From positions 1 to 64,000 of the forward strand of contig JAULBX010011101.1 of assembly GCA_032358255.1 (NCBI GenBank): a stretch of DNA of 64,000 bases. Direction: 5' to 3'. Below are positions 11,167 to 23,178 of this stretch, piece after piece (position 1 is the stretch's first letter; each line of letters opens with the position of its first letter). The position numbers were made by a program, and so were the translations under genes. This DNA is from Heterotrichella gracilis. Taxonomy: Eukaryota; Sar; Xanthophyceae; Tribonematales; Xanthonemataceae. The notes beneath the pieces were generated by a model. The model saw nothing but the letters and a program-made list of their open reading frames with translations, was not told the DNA's origin and ran no database searches.

Positions 11167-14100
11167 TCAGTACCTCCTCTGTGCGGTGGACAGCAGCACC
11201 ATCCCCTTCTTCCCCTTCTTCCCACCACCACCGCCATCCTCCCCTTGCCCCCCCCTCCCCGCCGGTGGGGCAACAGGAGCAGCGGCCAGGCGCTGTGCGA
11301 GGGTGGTGGGGGTGGGGGCTGCAGCGGTGGGGGCAGCGCCCCATGCACCGGTGGGGGCTGTGGCTGTGGTGGTGGGGTTGGGGCCCCATGCTCCTGAGGG
11401 GTGGGGTGTGGATCCTGCACCAGAGGGATTGCAAAACCACCATTCAGGAAGGGATTCATGCAACAGAGAACAAGTATCTCTTTGCTACTATTCCTCGTGA
11501 ACCAATGCACCTGTATCAAGTTGAACAGTTTGAAAAGATGCATGTAATTCCTTTATTTTATCAACTCTGTACCTTTCATATAATATTTTTTGAACTATGC
11601 AAATTAATCATTGTCTTTAATCAATTATTAAATTATTATGTGGAGCCTCACCTCCACTACTGGACAGTGCAGGCCCCCACGCCGTCGCGACCCCTCCGCC
11701 CCCTGCCCCCGCCCCCAGCACAGGCCCAGTAGCCGCATACCCCATCCTAGTCATGGCTGCAAATGACACCCCTTGCTGGGGCATGGCGGCGGGATCGGCC
11801 ACCGGGGCAGTTTCTTCTCCTTCCTCCCCTTCCTCTGCTGCCTGCTGCCAGGTGGCAATAGATGCAGCGGGCAGGGGCATGGCCTGCAAGGGAGAAGGGA
11901 TTGATTTGATGACAGACATTTGGTAATTTCTACGGTAATAGGATACTCGTTCTGCAACAACACCCAGCCAGCCCTTGTTGCCATATTTCAAAGTGCAAGT
12001 TCTGTCTCATTATCCACTGCAACCACCCGCTCCGCCTCGTATGCATGCGATGGACCACATCCCTCCACGCCGCCGCCACCACCACCACCACCACCACCAC
12101 TTACCCCCCAACCTCCTCTGCGCAACCAAATATCCTTCTCACACCCACCCACCCACCACCTCACCTGTAACTCGGCAGCCGAGGGCCCCACCCCCGCCGC
12201 GGCAGCTGCCCGCTCGGCTTCCGCCTCCCTATGGGCGCGATGCACCGCCTCCCTTGCCCGCTGCTCCCGCTTCAGTGCGCGCTGGGACAGCTCCTCGGCA
12301 AATGGCGCCATGGCTGAGGGGGGCAGGGTGTTGCTCAGGTCAAGCTCGCACAGCTGGAACGTGCCTGCGGCGGGGGTAAAAGTCGTATGGTTTTTGGGGT
12401 TTTGCCTTAAGGTTTCCTGTGGCTGTGGTCACGCTCAACAGCTGGAGCGTGCCTACACAGATGGGGTAAAAAGCTGGTGGGTTTTTGGATTTTTTTCTTG
12501 GGTTTCGTGTGAGCGACTCACCACCTACATAATGCAAGGTTTAGGATGAGTGATAGGGCTTTACAGGCGGGTTTAACACCTTTTCTTTTCTAGGGTTTAG
12601 GCATCTCCTTAGGGTTTTGTCTCACCTGTGAGTGGCAGGTGCGACAGCAGCCTGAGCCTGCGCCGGGTGGCCTCCTCCTGCACCATCTCCCCGATCAAGG
12701 GTTCCAAGATTTCCCTTTAGGGTTTTAGAATTTCCCATTAGGGTTTTAGAGTTATTGCCCCACCTGTCAGTGGCAGGTGCGACAGGGGCCTGAGCCTGCG
12801 CCGGGTGGCCTCCTCCTGCACCATATGGGTGAGCTCCAGCAGGGGGGCAGTGATAGTGGGGGGGCAGGCGGGGAAGGAGCCCGCGTGCGCCAGCAGCATG
12901 CGCGTGCACAGGGGGCTCAGGAAGAGCATCTGGCCGTCCCGGGACTGGTAGAAGTAGTAGTCGGATGCGGGCGCGGGGGCGGAGGCGTCAGGTGGGGAGG
13001 TGCCTGGACGCAGAGGGGGAGAGGTGGGGGGTGAGGTTTGGGGCCAGACACGCATGGCGGGTGGGCACATGCGGGTGCATGTGTGGCTTTAACTTGGAGT
13101 GTGTGCGTGCACAGGGGGTGAGGAAGATCATCTGGCTATCCCAGGACTGGTAGAAATAGTAATTGAATGCGGGCGCGAGGGCGGAGGCATCTGGCGGTGA
13201 GGTGCCTGGATGGTGGTTGGGGGTGGGAGGGATGTTGGTGGTGTATGTGGTGAAGGGAGGGGGGGGGGGGGCTACATGCGGGCATGTGGTGGTCACGGTG
13301 TGTGGGGTGAGACAACGTGGTTGTGAGTGGGGTGGGGTTGGTGTACAATGTACTCATGTGGTCAACATATACTGGCGCGTGTGCACGCAGCCATGGAAAT
13401 GCTACAGACACACTCTGGAAACCCCAAACCCTAACCCAAACCCTAGACCTACCCAGCAGCGCGCTCCCGCCCCCATCTGGACTAGCTGAAACCACCCCCT
13501 CGCCCCCCTGCCTTGGCGGCACGGGTATGGGCACACCACCACCACCACCAGCCCCCTCCCCCTCCCCCTCCTCGTCCGAAAACACCTGCTCGTAATTGAC
13601 CAACCCCCGCGGCGGCCGTCCGGTAGGGCTGTGTGGTGGTGGTGCGGGTGGTGGTGGTGGTGTGGGGGGGAGGGAGGGGTACTCCTCCCTGTGCCTGGCT
13701 GCTGCTGCTGCCTGGTCCCGCTCCTGGGTGGCTGTGGTGACGGCTGCGGTGGTCACCTGGGGGTGGGGGTTGGGGGTGGGTGGGGGCGGAGGATCGTAGG
13801 TGGGTGGTGTGTGTCGGATGGGACGTGGAGGTGGATAAACGGGTTGCAGCTCGTGGCGCTGCAGCTGCCAACACTGCACCCATACCCTAAAATGAAACAA
13901 CTTCACATATAGTCTATGCCCAGCTGCTTATCAGTGATTGCCCATCCCGTCATTGCCCATCCCCGCCACCCCCCCCGCACACCTTCTTCACAGCAGCAGC
14001 AGCAGCAGCCCCCGCCGCCTCCGCCCCCCCCTGCCCCCCTCCAAAGGGATCGCCAGGGGCCGCCATGTGGCGCTCCCTCCGCTCAGCCCATGCCCTGGCC

Positions 14101-16695
14101 CTCTCAGCCAATGAGTCCATCGCTGCGTAGATGGAGGGGGCTTCGATTGCGGCATCCCAGCCGCCCTCGGATGTCACCTGGGGATGGTGGGCGCCGAGTG
14201 GGGATTATGGAGATGACACATGGTGATTTGCAGGGGTGGTTTAGTATATGCAACCCATATCCGTGCTAGCCCTTAGCAAAGCATCAGCAACAGAATGCTG
14301 GGATGTGCAATGCAGCCCTTGCCAGCGTGTGTTCCTTGTTTTGCTGCGCAACGCTCACCTTGATCGGTACTTTATTTCCATCAATTATATCATTACTATT
14401 TTTTATTTTTATTGTTTTTGTTGTTGCCTACACACCCATGCAAAATCATACCTTTGCGGCGTATCCCGCCAGCTGGCGAGCCGCCTCCTCCCACAGGGGG
14501 GTAGCGTCACACACTGTAGAGAACTTGGCAAATATGTTGACAGCAACTCCCCCTGCGGCCCTCCTCTCTTCTCCCTCCCTTGCTCCCTCCCCTTCGTCCC
14601 CTTTCCCACCCCACGGCCCCGCAGCGCGTGGGGAGGAGGGGGGGTGCTTTCCCCCACTCCCCTTGGCGGTAGGTGAAGGGGAGGGAACAACCTCCTCGGG
14701 TATGATGCTCCCCTTGGGGCGCTTCAGCAGCGTGAAAGTGAGCTCGCTTCCCACCTGCGCATGCGTTGGTGGGAGTGAGATGTGTCACTTGGGGGGCGAC
14801 TTTATATGTCCCGAGTGTGGGTGAAATGGTGGGTGCACCAGTGGTAGGTGTTCCATGCCAGTGCCAGGGTTACCACTATGGTTTTGGATAGGTATTGGTT
14901 CGGAATTCCGTCGCACCTGAGCTGACATGATATGGCGGGCAAGCACAAGGCATGCAGGGTTTTGGCTAGGGGTTCTTTACCGTAATTGCCAGGGTTCCGC
15001 CTAGGATACACCCCTGCATGCGCCGCTGTGGTGCATGTGTGCTGGATGTGTATCAGGTGTTTAGAAACTGCCTTATAAGAATACTTCCGTACCTGCGCTG
15101 ATGTGCCGGCTAGGGTTTTGCCTATAAATTAGATCCGCTCATGTGCTAGGGTTTTAGATGGGGTTCTAGGTAGGTTTTAAATAGGGTTTCCCGTCGCACA
15201 TCCGCTGGAGTGATGTGGTGTGCATGCACCAGTCGCAGCTCCCGGGCCACAATGGGCTGGCAGCACAGTGGGCAAGGGGAGCATGGGCGCAGCTCCTTAG
15301 GGTTTTGAGCTACAGCTAGGGTTTTGGGTAGATAATCCTAAATGCTCTTTATTCTGTGGCTCAAATTGGGATTGCAGGTAGGGTTTCCCGCCGCACCTCC
15401 GCAGGAGTGATGTGGTGTGCGTGCACCAGTCGCAGCTCCCTTGCCACGATGGGCTGGTAGCACAGGGGGCAAGGGGAGCATGCGCGCAGCTGTGCCCCCC
15501 CATTCCTGCTCATGAGGTGGTGCATGATGGAGGGGAATGAGAACACGTGGCCGCAGGGGGTGATCTGGGGGCACAGGGGGGGAGACTCCAGGGAGATAGG
15601 GCAGCGCAGAGGGGAGGAAACCAGCATCTCGACCTGTAAGGAGGGGAAGGAGGATGGGGTCACATGGCCAATGAATAAAAAAGTAGATTCTTTGGCCTAC
15701 GATAGATAAGTAGTTTCCGTTTTGTTCAGAAACATGGAGGTGAAAAGTCGCAAAGGATTAATAAAAGGGGAACAACATCCCAGATTCTGTAGAAACGCTG
15801 TACCCACTGTGCCCAACCCGCACCACATCATCCCAATGCGCGTCCACTCTCTACCGCGTCCGACACAAATAACTTGAATTTTGGCTTGCAGGAGACCCTG
15901 ACCGCATACCGTACCCATGGGGCTGAAACAGGATGCAAAACCCTAGCCCTGAACCCTAAGCTCCCCCTCACCTGCACCACATCGTCCCAGTCCAGCATCA
16001 TGTCAGCGTCAGACGCATACTTGCCGCTGTCCACCGCATCCGAAACCAGGAACCTGAAATTGGCTTGCAGGAACTTATTGCGGTCATAGGGTGCGGGGCG
16101 GGGACCCTGGCGGCGGGCGGGGCCCCCACCGCTCCCCCCACCGCCGGCGCCGCGTCCTCGACCCTGTGAGTGAGGGTGAGAAGGGTGGTTGGGTGGGTGC
16201 TTGTTGCAAGTGATGTATGAACCAACACCCGAGGCTGCACTGGGGGCTGCATGCGGTGGTGGTGGTGGTGGTTTTATGGGGGGAGCCCTGTGGTGCAGCA
16301 AAGCAGGAAGGGCAATGGCATGGTGGCAGCACATACGATAATCCCCGCCTTTCATATGCTTTGCCCCGCAATTGAAATTGCATTCACCCCCCTGGCAGCT
16401 CAGGCCAAATGGCATTGGGGTATGGCAACCGCACGCATGCGTCGCCCTTGGTGCATTGCGTACACCACACATGAATTGAACCAGGCACACAGCGCAAAAG
16501 TGCACTTTAAAATGCACAACACCTGTTTCCTTCACGCACCCTGGCTCCAGAATTGAAGTTCAGGAGGAAGTTTGCATTCATCCCCCTGGTGGGGCTGCGC
16601 CCATATGCCAGGCCCGCCTCGGCACCCTCCCCTGCCCCCGGATCCGCATGCGAGTGTGGAGCTACATCGCGCGGCGCGCCCCTGTCGTGCTGCAC
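11167..16695 (-). CDS. RNF10: RNF10-type RING finger protein (5' end partial)
   Basis: Homologue of the RNF10/plant RING-protein family. Minus-strand exons: from about 16695 to 16540, 16163-15972, 15633-15397, 14754-14452, 14177-13983, 13873-13453, 13003-12764, 12364-12165, 11883-11652 and 11414-11167. All phases close. Family blocks appear in order: MNANFLLNF; YDRNKFLQANFRFLVSDA; the RING region with CGH and CPLC; GSELTFTLLKRPKGS; SDYYFYQSRDGQMLFLSP; RLRPLSHLPLTG; FQLCELDLSNTLPP; and the C-terminal VLLSTAQRRY. Long Ala/Gly/Pro-rich insertions enlarge it. Three RING zinc ligands are serine instead of cysteine (CPIS, FSFPS), so E3 activity is doubtful. The start codon is unresolved. Shadow copies of several exons lie in its introns. 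Confidence 0.9.
12424..12500 (-). repeat. Shadow copy of RNF10 exon 12364-12165 start
   Basis: Copies the acceptor side of the exon plus flanking intron. CAACAGCTGGAGCGTGCCTA corresponds to CACAGCTGGAACGTGCCTG near the true acceptor. It lies upstream in the preceding intron. Confidence 0.75.
12622..12705 (-). repeat. Shadow copy of RNF10 exon 13003-12764 end
   Basis: Matches about 70 bases around the true donor at 12763, including CTGAGCCTGCGCCGGGTGGC. It is separated from the exon by TTAGGGTTTT-type sequence. Confidence 0.9.
13105..13208 (-). repeat. Shadow copy of RNF10 exon 13003-12764 start
   Basis: About 100 bases resembling the start of that exon. It still encodes YYFYQSWDSQMIFLTP, compared with YYFYQSRDGQMLFLSP in the real exon, and retains an acceptor-like CAG. 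It then diverges and frameshifts. Confidence 0.9.
15185..15297 (-). repeat. Shadow copy of RNF10 RING-exon end
   Basis: Around 110 bases closely match 15385-15491, covering the last third of the RING exon and its donor. The copy has TCCGCTGGAG where the exon has TCCGCAGGAG. It lies downstream in the intron, with TTTAGGG-like motifs between the two. Confidence 0.9.
15848..15895 (-). repeat. Shadow copy of RNF10 exon 16163-15972 interior
   Basis: Encodes KFKLFVSDAVESG where the exon encodes NFRFLVSDAVDSG, and shares TTGGCTTGCAGGA on the plus strand. It lies in the downstream intron. Confidence 0.75.
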
Positions 16696-16696
16696 G

Positions 16697-19096
16697 GGCC
16701 TGTCGTGGGACGGGCCGCGCTCTCTGGACGGCCTGTTGGGACCACATGGTTTCGCGTTTAGGGTTTGTGGTTAGTCACACACACTCAATTGTGTCACATT
16801 ACGAAGGGTTTCGGCCAGCATTTGCCGGCTCCCAAACCCTAGAACCCAAAACTCTCCTTGCGATTTGATGTGGAGGGCAGTGTCCTTAGACCCTAAATCT
16901 CATAAACCTCCATGGAGAGTGCATGATGCGTGGCAGGTTTGGGCCAGGTTCCCAGGGTTGACGTTTACAGGTGAGTTCCAATGCCATGGTGAGTCATCCC
17001 CACTTGCATGCCATGTGAATTGCAAAGATGGCATGCGCGCTGCATTGGGAATCGGCAAGCATGCCATGCGATGGGTTCCTGGCTCCTATTTCCAAACCCC
17101 GGCCCACAAGGGCTGTACCAAGCATGTGATGATGTGTTGATGAGCAACTCATGCGCGACATCCACCATGCTCGGAATCACTGTTATAAAAACCGTGCAAC
17201 TCAAACACGGTCCCTCACCTGTGGCTGCGCCTCTCCCCCCTCCCTCTGTCACCGCCTGCCCCGCCACCCCTGCCACCACCCCTGGGACCCGCCTGGGGAT
17301 ACCAAAGAACGGCAATTTAGTCTTGTGCACATAATTGTGCACTGAACTGTAATAACCTCAATACCCTAATATGGGTGCGACTGGGGTGGGCGGAAGTGGC
17401 ATGGAAAGCGCCTGTTGTGTTGGAACCATGCATGCATATTGCAGGTTCACGCCACTAGAGCCATCAACTGTAAGCTCAATTAAGCAGTGTCGGTAAGAAT
17501 ATGTGATGCTAGACGATCACGGTTGTACCAATAGCCCTGGCCATACCTGGCTAGTGTGGCCTGCCCCATCAGGGGTGGTGGTTCTGGGTGGTGGGCGGTG
17601 CCCACGCCTCCCCTTCACATCTTGTGCAGGTCCTACCACCGCCTGGCCACCACCTGTAATACAACACGGATATATCTAGTCCAATCTTGTGAATGACCTG
17701 CTTTGGACACTGATTGGCATTTGCATGCAAGGCCCTAAATACCTGGCACAAATGCTCGGGCCGTGGGGTTGAGGGACGCCTGAACCAGGCTACCCCCCTC
17801 GCCGTCTCCATGTTTGCTCGAGTTCTTGTTTGCGTCTGTCTGGCTGTCGGAAGGTTTGTTCTGGTGCTTGGTATCCTCTTGATTCATGTACAACGAGCAG
17901 GGGACCTAGGTCGAGAGAGATTGCCGCACCGTCCTGCAGGCAAAGCGATCATGTACGAGCTCCAGAGTCACTTCCGAAACAGTGCCAGCCCTACACGCCT
18001 CGAAGGCTCTTTGTTACGTGAAACATCGCCCCGATGCCCACAATGCATGCAAAAAAGGTTTATCCAGATGGGAAATGCAAATCATTGCAACGGGGACAGC
18101 CCCGAGCAATGCCCATTCCAACCACTTTGAAACTGCGCCATAAAAGCAAGGTCTGCGTCCAATCTGCAGACCAGAGACCAAGATTGGCTACGCAGCTGGA
18201 GCATTTACAGCGAGGTGAGTCAATGGCGCCGACATATTCCGGGAATCGGGAGCGCAACTGGTGAAGATGCCAGAGTAGCGGCCCGGTCAACCACCTTCCC
18301 CAACCAGGAATAAAGTATCAGTGTGCTATGTGCAGGCGTTCTGGAGACCACCGACGTAAGTTTGCACGCTATCTTGCATCCATCGCATCACCATGACGGT
18401 CAACGGTGGACCACTCTTGGCATCTGTTTGTGATCCAGTGTACCAGCCAATAAGTGAACTTTAGCTAGCCTGTATGCTGCTTTGGTGCTGGTTAGGACGG
18501 GTAACGGTTGTCTGGCAAGTTACCAACAGTGTTTGAAGCGGAGAGCTGCTGTCACTTAAACATTGAAAAGGACCAATTGCCGTTTAGTGTCGCAAAGATG
18601 GGGTGCACCAAAATAGGCCAGTGTCAAGTGGTGAGCAGTACTTGCACCCTCTTAGCAAACGCCCTGCCATGCTCAAGGCCTGTGGCAAGCGGTTGGTTGG
18701 CAAAGCTGTTGGCTCAACTTCCATTCGCACCATGTTGACCCGTTAAACAGAAGTGGTTGTTGCTGGGGTGGTTTTGGAGCATACGACCTCCAGACAGTTC
18801 CACTGTTGCTGTGAAGTGCCACAAAGGCTCTTGACAGGGAGACTCCTCCTACACTGCATCTCAGCATAGCTCCTGCACCTTTGGCAAAACCTGTGCCGTT
18901 CCTGACCCAACTTGGGCTCTCGGCAGCAAGACTGAAGACCAAGAGCACCGGAGAGAGACCAAGACCAGGACCAAGACCAAGACCAAGAGCAGGGGCGTTG
19001 CAGAAGATGGACTAACTTGAAGAAGACCAGAGCAGAGCAGGAGCTTTTCAGCCGGAGCAACCAGACAGAAGACAACAAGAAAGAGACAGAGCGAGA
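16697..19096. other. No supported gene
   Basis: Divergent region between the RNF10 5' end and the CDH1 gene. It has many short frames but none recognisable. The RNF10 start exon may lie just above 16695. At 18950-18995 there is an (ACCAAG)n-like purine-rich repeat upstream of a possible CDH1 first exon. Confidence 0.4.
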
Positions 19097-19416
19097 TGGC
19101 AGCGACAGTGGCGGACGAGCACAGGGCTCGTCTGGACTCCCCAATGGCGGTTGATAGGTCTGCAGGGCCGTCACCATGGTCAGCAGAGAACCTATACAGC
19201 AGGTAGCTACCTCACGGAACCTGCACTCACGCAGTCACTGTGTCTGCCAATCAGCTGTATGACACTTATTGTACAAAGGACTAGCAGCCTGTCCTTTGGA
19301 AGACACTGTACGGCATTGCCAACCCTGCTACCATAATGACAGCTCCACCTCAAGCTAAAGTTGCAGCCACCAGATACTGCATAGCTGTGGTTTAAATGTC
19401 CCCATTTGGTGTCCAG

Positions 19417-22400
19417 GAGCCCTCGCCAAGCAGTGACCTACAGCGACAGGTTCATCCCCTCGAGGGCGGTGGCGTCGAGGCTCAACTTCTCCCTACTTGA
19501 ACGGGAAGCAGTGGCTTCAGAGTCACGCGCGCCAACAGACCGAGAGGTGGGTTGATGCAAAACACCACCTGGGCATGGGTGCCGTCCTGGACATCCGACC
19601 ATGGGCAGTGGGTGCTCTATTGGCCGCTTGCATGGTGTGTACGCCAACTGAAACCAAGCCTTACCCGTTGGGGATGGTGTGTGCACACAGCTTCCAAGGC
19701 TGAAGCTGGTTGACAAACCCCTCTTGTTTTCACTTCTTCAGGAGTCAAACCTTGCCTACAACCAGTTGCTCCGAACGGAACTGCTGGGTGTCACCCCCCC
19801 TGGCGCGCTCTCACCGGACAAAGCGCACCTAGGCCCGGACATGCTGCGCTCGCCAGCCAGGTAAGGAAAGTTCACACGGCTGTTTAGGGTTTAGGGTAAT
19901 CACTAGGTTGGACAACTGCACACCACATTTTAGGGTTTATGGTTGCCTGCCAGACTGGGCAATCACACGTCACTCAGCTGCATCATCGGCTGACGCCTGC
20001 AACAGGGGGTGTAAACGTACTACAAACTCAAGTTGAGAAGAAATGCAATCTGAAAAAACAAGCAGCAATACTTTTATCCCTTGTGCTGCAGCCCCAGCCG
20101 CAACATTTTCCGGTACAAGTCTGGGGACCGAGACAGTCCCACGGGGGGCCTGCACCTGGAGTCGCCCTACAGCGTGTCGCCCATGGGCAGCGACAACCCA
20201 GCAGCGGCGCCATCGTTGAGCCCCAAACGGGTGCCGCGCAAGATACCGCGCTCGCCCTTCAAGGTACCCTGAACTTTGACCCCTAAGGATATCGCGCTGG
20301 TTTTCAAATGTGCCCTAAACCCTAGGCCCCTAAAGGTACCGCGCTGGCTCTTGATGCTACCCAAAACCCCTGAACGTGCCCGTGCCCCCTCCTCGCCCTT
20401 CAAGGTACCCTAAAGTGCAGAGATACCTCGCGCGCCCTAGTGGATGCACCCTAAAACCCGCGAGCCCTTGATTTACCCTCCCGCCCCTCCCCCTGCCAGC
20501 ACTGTTGGGCCTTCTCAATCCAGCATTGTCAGCACTGTACAGGACGCCACAGCCATTCGTATGTACACAAACCACGTGTACAGAGTAGGGTTAAAAGTTT
20601 AGGGTATTGTCACTCCCCTGCTGTCGATATAGCGTCTATCTGTATGTGCCCACCCCTCACCCACCCCACCTCCCACACCTTACGGCAAGTTTTCCAGGTG
20701 CGGGACGCCCCCTCCCTGCAAGACGACTTTTATAATAACCTGGTGGACTGGTCAAACCAAAACCCTAAACCGTAAGCCTCCCACTCCCTCCCAGGTTCTG
20801 GATGCTCCCTCCCTACAAGACGACTTCTACCTCAATCTGGTGGACTGGTCGAGCCAAAATGTGTTGGCGGTGGGGCTGGGCAGCTGCGTGTACCTGTGGT
20901 CGGCATGCACATCGAAGGTGAGCGGGAATTTTAGGGTTTCTCTAGCTCCATGTACCCTGTGGTCGGCATGCACGTCAATAGTGATGAGGGGTGACAAAAG
21001 CCAGGAGGGTTTAGGGTATTTCTAACTGCATATTGTCTGTCTGCTAATAAAAGGTGACCAACGCTTACCAAACCCTACATTAAACCCTGTGCAGGTGACC
21101 AAGCTCACCAAGCCTTGGTCCAGAGGACAGTGCGTGCATTTCCCCCCCTTTAAACCCTAGACAAACCCTAATCTGACCTGCGCAGGTGTTCAAGCTCAAC
21201 GATTTTGGCCTGGAGGACAGCGCGTGCATTTCAACACCCTCCCCCTCTGTTAGAACCCTAGACAAACCCTATTCCTTACCTGCGCAGGTGACCAAGCTCA
21301 CAGACTTTGGCCCGGAGGACAGCGCGTGCTCCGTGGCCTGGTCGGCGCGCGGCAGCTTCCTATCCATCGGCCTCAACAACGGGGACACGCAAATCTGGGA
21401 CGCTGCCAAGGGGAAAATGTGAGTGGGATGTTGGATGGTGTTCAGGCTGGCCTTGCCATGCTGTGCCTGCTTGGCGGGAAGCAAGTGCAAATGGTTGCGG
21501 GGTTTAGGGTTAGGGTTACGGATGGCGGCGCTGTGTTCGGGGGCAGGTGGTGGGTGATGTGCGCATATGGGCACCCTACCTAGGCCACACGCATGCTCAG
21601 CTCAGGCAATTAGATTAGGGCGAGGGTTAGCATTACTATGATTAGGGTCATCCCCTGCTGACACTTTCCCTGTATGGGTGCAGGCTGCGGGTGATGAAGG
21701 GCCACCGGGCGCGCGTGGGCACCCTTGCCTGGGGCGCGCATGTGCTCAGCTCCGGCAGCCGTGACCGCACCATCCTGCACCACGACGTGCGCGTGCCCGA
21801 GCCCTTTGTCATGAAGTTGACGGGGCACAGATCTGAGGTGGGGCGCAGCAGCATGGGATGAGGTGGAAGGGGGCGGGGGTGGTTCTGGGTGGTCGTCCAA
21901 ATTTAGTGTGCAATTCAAAACCGTACTCAAAATGCCTTGGCTATTGGACTGGGGTGAGGCATAGCCAGGCATGTTAATCAGGCTCATGAACTGGAAATGC
22001 AGATGCTTGCTCAAAATGCATCCCCCCACACCATAGGTGTGCAGCTTCAAATGGTCTCCTTGCGATCGTTGATTGACCACTGGCGTGCCCATGCCATTAT
22101 ATGCATTGCACCCTCCACCCCCTGCATCTTCTGACGCCCCCTTACTCATGCACAAACACAGTGGTCCCTCCACCCGCCACTCCTCGCCATCAATCTATTA
22201 TATTCATATCAGTGATATTATTCTATACTTATTTGATTAATTATTTATGCTAGGTTTTTGCCCCAACACTCCATAGCCATAAACTGGCCACTCCACTCCA
22301 CCCCACCCACCCCCCACCCCCCAGGTGTGCGGCCTCAAGTGGTCCCCCGACGACCGCCAGCTGGCGTCTGGCGGCAACGACAACAACCTGTTCATATGGA

Positions 22401-23178
22401 GCCTGCAGAGCCCCAGCCCGCTGCTGCGGTTCTCGGAGCATCAGGCGGCGGTCAAGGCGATTGCGTGGTCGCCACATCAGCACGGGTTGTTGGCCAGTGG
22501 GGGGGGCACTGCGGACAGGTGCATCAGGTTTTGGAACACCACCACCGGCACGCCGCTCAACTGCATCGACACAGGTGGGCGTGGCGGGGTGGAGGGGTGT
22601 TGAAAGGGGAAGTGGGTGCATTTGGTCGTGGAACCGCATTGTCAGTTTGCCTTCATTGTTGCTGCTGTCCCCTGCCAGACAGTAGGTATGCAGCATCTTG
22701 AGCGTCCAATGTTGAGGGTCCTAAAGCGTATACCCCAAACGCCTTGACCTTGTAGTCCTGCTCCCCTCTACAGGTAGCCAGGTGTGCGGCATCTCGTGGT
22801 CCAACTTTTAGGGTTTTCAACCCTAAGCCATAAATCCTACACCCTTTCATGCCCTGACCTTGTGGTCCTGCTTCCCCTGCAGGCAGCCAGGTGTGCAACA
22901 TCTCGTGGTCCAAAAACGTGAACGAGATCGTGAGCACGCACGGCTACAGCCAGAACCAGATCATCGTGTGGAAGTACCCAAGCATGACCAAGCTGGCCAC
23001 GCTCACGGGCCACACCCTGAGGGTTTTGTACCTGGCGGTGTCGCCCGACGGCCAGACCATTGTGACTGGCGCGGGCGACGAGACGCTGCGCTTCTGGAGC
23101 GTGTTCCCCTCCGCCAAGGCGCAGGGCTCGGCCAGCGACACCGCCATGGGGTCGATGATGCGCACCATGATACGCTGA
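19417..23178 (+). CDS. FZR1: CDH1/FZR-type activator of the anaphase-promoting complex
   Basis: WD40 co-activator that brings substrates to the APC/C in late mitosis and G1. Plants call it CCS52. Exons: 19417-19546, 19742-19860, 20092-20263, 20795-20917, 21288-21418, 21684-21837, 22325-22574 and 22883-23178. Every junction keeps frame. The C-box DRFIPSR lies near the start, followed by [14 protein letters not shown] and the propeller from [20 protein letters not shown]. Repeats carry [40 protein letters not shown] and [12 protein letters not shown]. The protein ends in the Ile-Arg dipeptide that docks on APC/C tetratricopeptide subunits. CDC20 is less likely because of RNIFRYKS and NEIVSTHG. 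The N-terminal exon is unresolved. A candidate ATG at 19097 with donor after 19202 fits only if the second exon starts slightly later. Most introns hold copies of exon edges. Confidence 0.93.
20287..20412 (+). repeat. Three shadow copies of a CDH1 exon end
   Basis: Copies of the donor region at about 20248-20270 (CCGCGCTCGCCCTTCAAG then GTACCCT) recur at about 20287, 20337 and 20389. They are interleaved with CCCTAAACCCTAGG-type sequence. Confidence 0.8.
20697..20762 (+). repeat. Shadow copy of CDH1 exon 20795-20917 start
   Basis: Matches about 60 bases from the acceptor onward, including TGGTGGACTGGTC, and ends directly in AACCCTAAACC. It lies upstream of the real exon. Confidence 0.9.
20944..20985 (+). 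repeat. Shadow copy of CDH1 exon 20795-20917 end
   Basis: Contains TGTGGTCGGCATGCACGTCA, compared with TGTGGTCGGCATGCACATCG in the exon, and lies just after the true donor and a TTTTAGGG motif. Confidence 0.85.
21055..21235 (+). repeat. Two clear shadow copies of CDH1 exon 21288-21418 start
   Basis: Copies after GCAG at about 21094 and 21186 repeat the first 45-50 bases of the exon (AAGCTCA followed by GGAGGACAGCGCGTGC-like sequence). A weaker third piece lies near 21055. AAACCCTAGACAAACCCTA separates them from each other and from the exon. Confidence 0.92.
22029..22075 (+). repeat. Shadow copy of CDH1 exon 22325-22574 start
   Basis: AGGTGTGCAGCTTCAAATGG corresponds to AGGTGTGCGGCCTCAAGTGG at the exon, about 290 bases upstream of it. 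Confidence 0.8.
22683..22816 (+). repeat. Shadow copies of last CDH1 exon start
   Basis: The clearest copy (about 22740-22806) repeats intron plus exon sequence at about 22850-22915, including CAGGTGTGCGGCATCTCGTG, and ends in TTTTAGGGTTTT. A shorter, weaker copy is at 22683-22705. Confidence 0.88.

Noticed and set aside
10887-11732. Long plus-strand open frame over the RNF10 3' end
   Set aside because: It is the antisense shadow of GC-rich RNF10 exons. The minus-strand frames match the family and end in VLLSTAQRRY.
13136-13906. 256-codon minus-strand frame
   Set aside because: Only part (13873-13453) is a real RNF10 exon. The remainder runs through an intron and a shadow exon.
16358-16415. 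Shadow copy of the RNF10 first-exon end
   Set aside because: Some similarity (GAATGCAA and CAATT blocks), but too decayed to count as certain.
19097-19202. First exon of CDH1
   Set aside because: The ATG and donor are reasonable, but the phase does not match the best acceptor at 19417. Only a weaker acceptor would work, so it was left out of the gene model.
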